Positions 61,361 through 64,000 of a stretch of 64,000 bases of DNA are shown here, piece by piece. The position numbers and the translations under genes are program-made. This DNA comes from Pontibacter lucknowensis. Its GTDB lineage: Bacteria > Bacteroidota > Bacteroidia > Cytophagales > Hymenobacteraceae. Location: contig NZ_FTNM01000002.1 of NCBI RefSeq assembly GCF_900156415.1, positions 558,001 to 622,000 on the forward strand, given 5' to 3'. The notes beneath the pieces are model-generated. The model made no database searches. It was not told the DNA's origin and was given only the letters and a program-made list of their open reading frames with translations. Each line of letters starts with the position of its first letter. The first letter of the stretch is position 1.

Positions 61361-63355
61361 ATGGAAATTCCTTTATTATCTGACGTCGTTATTATTCTGG
61401 GATTGGCCGTGGTGGTGATTCTGCTCTTTCAGCGCTTCAGGCTGCCGACAATCCTGGGTTTCCTGATGACGGGTGTGATTGCCGGACCACACGGCCTCAA
61501 CCTGATTGCAGATGTACATGACATTGAGATTCTGGCCGAGATCGGTGTAATTCTGCTTCTCTTTATCATCGGGATGGAGTTTTCGCTACGCAACCTGGCC
61601 TTGATCAAGCGGACTGTCTTACTGGGAGGCGCTACCCAGGTCCTCGTTACGATTTTGCTTGTTGGCCTCGTTCTGATGATGTTCAATTTCACAGCAGCCG
61701 AAGGTTTCTTTGTCGGTTTCCTGTTTGCACTTAGCAGTACTGCCATCGTACTTAAACTATTGCAGGACAAAGGCGAGATCAACAGTCCACATGGAAAGGT
61801 GGTGCTGGGCATTCTCATCTTTCAGGATATTGTGGTCGTGCCCATGATGCTGGTGGCGCCTCTGATGGCGGGTGGCTCTGAGAACATCGTGGTTGAATTA
61901 CTGCTTATGGTGCTTAAGGGCGCCTTTGTGATAGTGTTCGTTTTGATCAGTGCCCGATACCTGGTACCCAAGCTGCTGTTTGTCGTGGCCCAAACCAAGA
62001 GCAAGGAGCTTTTCATCCTCAGCATTGTGGTGATTTGTTTTGCGGTGGCCTGGCTGACGCAGAGTCTTGGCTTGTCGCTGGCGCTGGGGGCGTTTATGGC
62101 AGGTTTGATTATATCAGAGTCGGAGTATAGCCACCAGGCCACAAGTAACATTCTTCCTTTCCGGGAAATCTTCACCAGTTTCTTTTTCGTGTCGATCGGT
62201 ATGCTGCTCGACTTTGCATTCATGCTGCAACACCTGCCGCTGATCCTGCTGCTGACTGTCTGCACCTTTATACTGAAAGGTGTAATCGCAGCTATGGCCG
62301 CCCGAATATTACAGTACCCGTTGCGTACGTCCATACTGGTTGGTCTTTCGCTTTTTCAGGTGGGTGAGTTTGCGTTTATTCTCTCCAAAACAGGTATAAA
62401 CAGTGGTCTGCTCTCTCAGGAGGTATACCAGTATTTCCTCTCTGTTTCGCTGCTGACTATGGCGATCACCCCTTTTGTGATCGGTTCTTTTCACACTATT
62501 GCCAATAAGCTGAGTACCCGCTGGGTACCTGTCAATAACCAGATACCCAATGCTCCAGTCAATGCCGATGCGTCAGATGATATGCACCATCTGGAAGACC
62601 ACATTGTGATCATCGGGTATGGGATAAACGGACGCAATGTGGCCAAAGCGGCACGCCATGCCAGCATACCTTACGTGATTGTGGAGCTTAATGCTGTAAC
62701 TGTAAAAGAAGAACGCCTGCGGGGGGAGCCCATACTCTACGGTGACGCCGTGCACGGTGTCATCTTATCGCATATCAATATACACAAGGCCCGTGTGGTG
62801 GTGATCGCAATATCCGACCCTGAAGCGACTAAACGAATTATTTCCAGCATCAGAGAAGTGAGCGACAAAGTGCATATCATTGTCAGAACCCGCTTCGTGC
62901 AGGAGATGGAGGAGAACTTCCGGCTGGGAGCCGATGAGGTGATACCTGAGGAGTTTGAAACTTCTATCGAGATTTTTACCCGCGTGCTTTCCAAATACCT
63001 GATGCCACGTGATGAGATTGCCAACTTTACTTACAGCATCCGGGCCGATAATTATGATATGCTGCGCAGCCTGACAGGCAGCAAAACCAATGCGGGAAAT
63101 ATATCAACTGACCTGCCAGATATTGAAGTAGCCAGTCTGCGGATCTATACCAAGGAAGACTCGCTGGTAGGTAAAACCCTTATTGATGCCGATGTGCGCA
63201 ATCGCTTTGGAATCACGGTGGTAGGTATAAAGCGGGATGGCGATACGTTACTGGAGATCAATGCCCATACAAAACTGAAACGCGGAGACGTGGTCTATGT
63301 GGTAGGCAAGCCGTCTGATGTGATGCGATTCAATAATTTCGTACGGGCTGATTAA
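61361..63355 (+). CDS. CPA2 cation:proton antiporter with RCK domains (KefB/KefC-like)
   Basis: A 664-residue membrane transporter. About twelve membrane segments fill residues 5-385, with the transport-core aspartate in GILIFQDIVVVPM (Gln155-Asp156). A RCK-N/TrkA-N domain (about 412-530) has the nucleotide loop IIGYGINGRN (417-426), and a RCK-C/TrkA-C domain (about 575-664) follows. This layout fits a KefB/KefC- or RosB-like K+/H+ or Na+/H+ antiporter gated by NAD(H). The exact ion is not readable. No ancillary KefF/KefG gene is nearby. It is the only gene of its transcript, with a DUF4136 gene convergent downstream. Confidence 0.92.
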   Translation: MEIPLLSDVVIILGLAVVVILLFQRFRLPTILGFLMTGVIAGPHGLNLIADVHDIEILAEIGVILLLFIIGMEFSLRNLALIKRTVLLGGATQVLVTILLVGLVLMMFNFTAAEGFFVGFLFALSSTAIVLKLLQDKGEINSPHGKVVLGILIFQDIVVVPMMLVAPLMAGGSENIVVELLLMVLKGAFVIVFVLISARYLVPKLLFVVAQTKSKELFILSIVVICFAVAWLTQSLGLSLALGAFMAGLIISESEYSHQATSNILPFREIFTSFFFVSIGMLLDFAFMLQHLPLILLLTVCTFILKGVIAAMAARILQYPLRTSILVGLSLFQVGEFAFILSKTGINSGLLSQEVYQYFLSVSLLTMAITPFVIGSFHTIANKLSTRWVPVNNQIPNAPVNADASDDMHHLEDHIVIIGYGINGRNVAKAARHASIPYVIVELNAVTVKEERLRGEPILYGDAVHGVILSHINIHKARVVVIAISDPEATKRIISSIREVSDKVHIIVRTRFVQEMEENFRLGADEVIPEEFETSIEIFTRVLSKYLMPRDEIANFTYSIRADNYDMLRSLTGSKTNAGNISTDLPDIEVASLRIYTKEDSLVGKTLIDADVRNRFGITVVGIKRDGDTLLEINAHTKLKRGDVVYVVGKPSDVMRFNNFVRAD

Positions 63356-63561
63356 GTCTGAAAAAGAAAACCCCGCTCTCTGGTATGGGGCCGTTAAGTT
63401 CTAGCAAGTTCTCCCCTTGAGGGGGGCGCAGAGGCTGCGGATGCATCGTAGTTAAGTTTGCTAATGGCAATTCAGCACCGAATTTACACTCCTATAATTT
63501 CCTCACGGGGACAATTACGGGCATAACTGAACAGCCTTACGCTCGCTGGCGTGGTCTCATA
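63356..63561. other. 206-bp gap with a short G/C hairpin and no gene
   Basis: Between the antiporter and the DUF4136 gene I see no coding frame and no good terminator. A short stem, CTCCCCTTGAGGGGGG, lies near 63410-63426 and is followed by CGCAGAGGCTGCGGATG. The run looks like a degenerate intergenic repeat rather than a functional site. Confidence 0.4.
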
Positions 63562-64000
63562 TTAAGGCTGCACAGCAGTAGGCAGTCGCTTGACAATTTC
63601 CTGCACCAGACTTCTCACTTTGCCGTAGCTTGCATCAAAATTTTTCACGGCGCCTTCCGTCCAGCCCCGCCAGAGCAGTTGTTTCGATTTCGGGTCGATC
63701 ACATCAACAATCAGCGTGCCCTGCTTAAAGAGATCTACAGCGCGGTAGCCGGGCAGCTCTGCATTGCCATAGCTATACCTGTAGCCAGACATATAGGCAT
63801 AGCTGTACCCAAATCCAGGGCCATACAGTTCCGGCTTGTCCATCGCATCCGGTACCGATACACTCACATCATAAGCTACTAACATATCCGGATTCACAGT
63901 GGTTTTGGTATAGCCCTTACGCTGCAGTTCTTCCTCTACCGACTGCAGCAGGTGCTTGTGCAGATCCGCATCAAAGCCCTGTCCATAAGTCAGCTGAGCA
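63562..64000 (-). CDS. DUF4136 family protein, C-terminal part (cut by window edge)
   Basis: The last 146 codons of a gene that runs off the right edge of the window. The visible part begins AQLTYGQGFDADLHKHLLQS and contains VEEELQRKGYTKTTVNPDM (a DUF4136-type helix and loop), a Tyr/Gly-rich stretch (GYSYAYMSGYRYSYGN), and the C-terminal LFKQGTLIVDVIDPKSKQLL and WRGWTEG block typical of DUF4136. Family members are lipoproteins of unknown function; the signal lies outside the window. The internal ATG (NPDM) at 63897 is not the start. Confidence 0.85.
   Translation of the reverse strand, partial: AQLTYGQGFDADLHKHLLQSVEEELQRKGYTKTTVNPDMLVAYDVSVSVPDAMDKPELYGPGFGYSYAYMSGYRYSYGNAELPGYRAVDLFKQGTLIVDVIDPKSKQLLWRGWTEGAVKNFDASYGKVRSLVQEIVKRLPTAVQP

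Overview
This 64 kb window is ordinary bacterial chromosome from the phylum Bacteroidota, most likely the Cytophagales/Hymenobacteraceae (a Pontibacter-like organism). The assignment is inference from gene content: a fused E1 alpha/beta branched-chain 2-oxoacid dehydrogenase, a TonB receptor paired with a DUF4249 lipoprotein, a DUF349-repeat protein, a TamL-type lipoprotein, a CzcA-TolC fusion, DUF1015, DUF6660 and DUF4136 proteins. Several promoters also fit the Bacteroidota consensus (TTTG near -33, TAnnTTTG near -7). I see no rRNA, phage, transposase, integrase or CRISPR array.

Layout. 1-7.6 kb is all on the minus strand: the 5' part of gyrA, a small lipoprotein, a three-gene cluster (GNAT protein, YdjM-like membrane hydrolase, SDR), two tandem tRNA-Thr(TGT) genes with a recognisable promoter and terminator, a DUF349-repeat protein and YqgE. 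7.9-11.8 kb (plus) holds pdxH, a DUF1015 gene, maf and an RlmI-type methyltransferase. 12-19.5 kb (minus) holds an RsmF-type methyltransferase, a Nudix hydrolase, an acyltransferase and an apparent operon sdaAB-tolC-macA-gpsA. 19.9-23.1 kb (plus) carries a tryptophan 2,3-dioxygenase family gene, a COG2509 flavoprotein and a CoA-binding protein. 23.3-27.5 kb is a ybbP-ybbA / tesA divergon like that of E. coli. 27.7-33.7 kb is a divalent heavy-metal efflux locus. 34-36.6 kb is a sigma factor / membrane protein / outer-membrane protein module. 36.6-42 kb holds a SpoU methyltransferase, tamL and the 2-oxoacid dehydrogenase E1. 42.2-47.1 kb (plus) has hemF, a PAP2 phosphatase, a TonB receptor and its DUF4249 lipoprotein. 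47.1-55.7 kb has riboflavin synthase, pcm, a thioesterase, an unknown protein that may resemble DNA polymerase III psi, a TlpA-like lipoprotein, gatB, a small membrane protein and alaS. 55.9-63.4 kb has a MerR regulator, dprA, a class IV aminotransferase, a Gfo/Idh/MocA oxidoreductase, a FabG-like SDR, thyA and a CPA2 antiporter. A truncated DUF4136 gene ends the window.

Most genes are housekeeping: translation and RNA modification (tRNA-Thr, gatB, alaS, rlmI, rsmF, spoU), cofactors (pdxH, ribE, hemF), envelope biogenesis and export (tamL, tolC/macA, czcBA, TonB receptor, TlpA) and nucleotide or DNA upkeep (gyrA, thyA, maf, mutT, dprA). Convergent gene pairs are separated by strong bidirectional hairpins.

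The least explained signal is not a gene. A short non-palindromic word, AGGTATA (reverse TATACCT), is spread through the whole window on both strands, in all reading frames and between genes. In about 8 kb counted by hand it occurred roughly twenty times more often than chance. It often forces codons that look rare here (ATA, CTA, AGG), which points to selection on the DNA itself.
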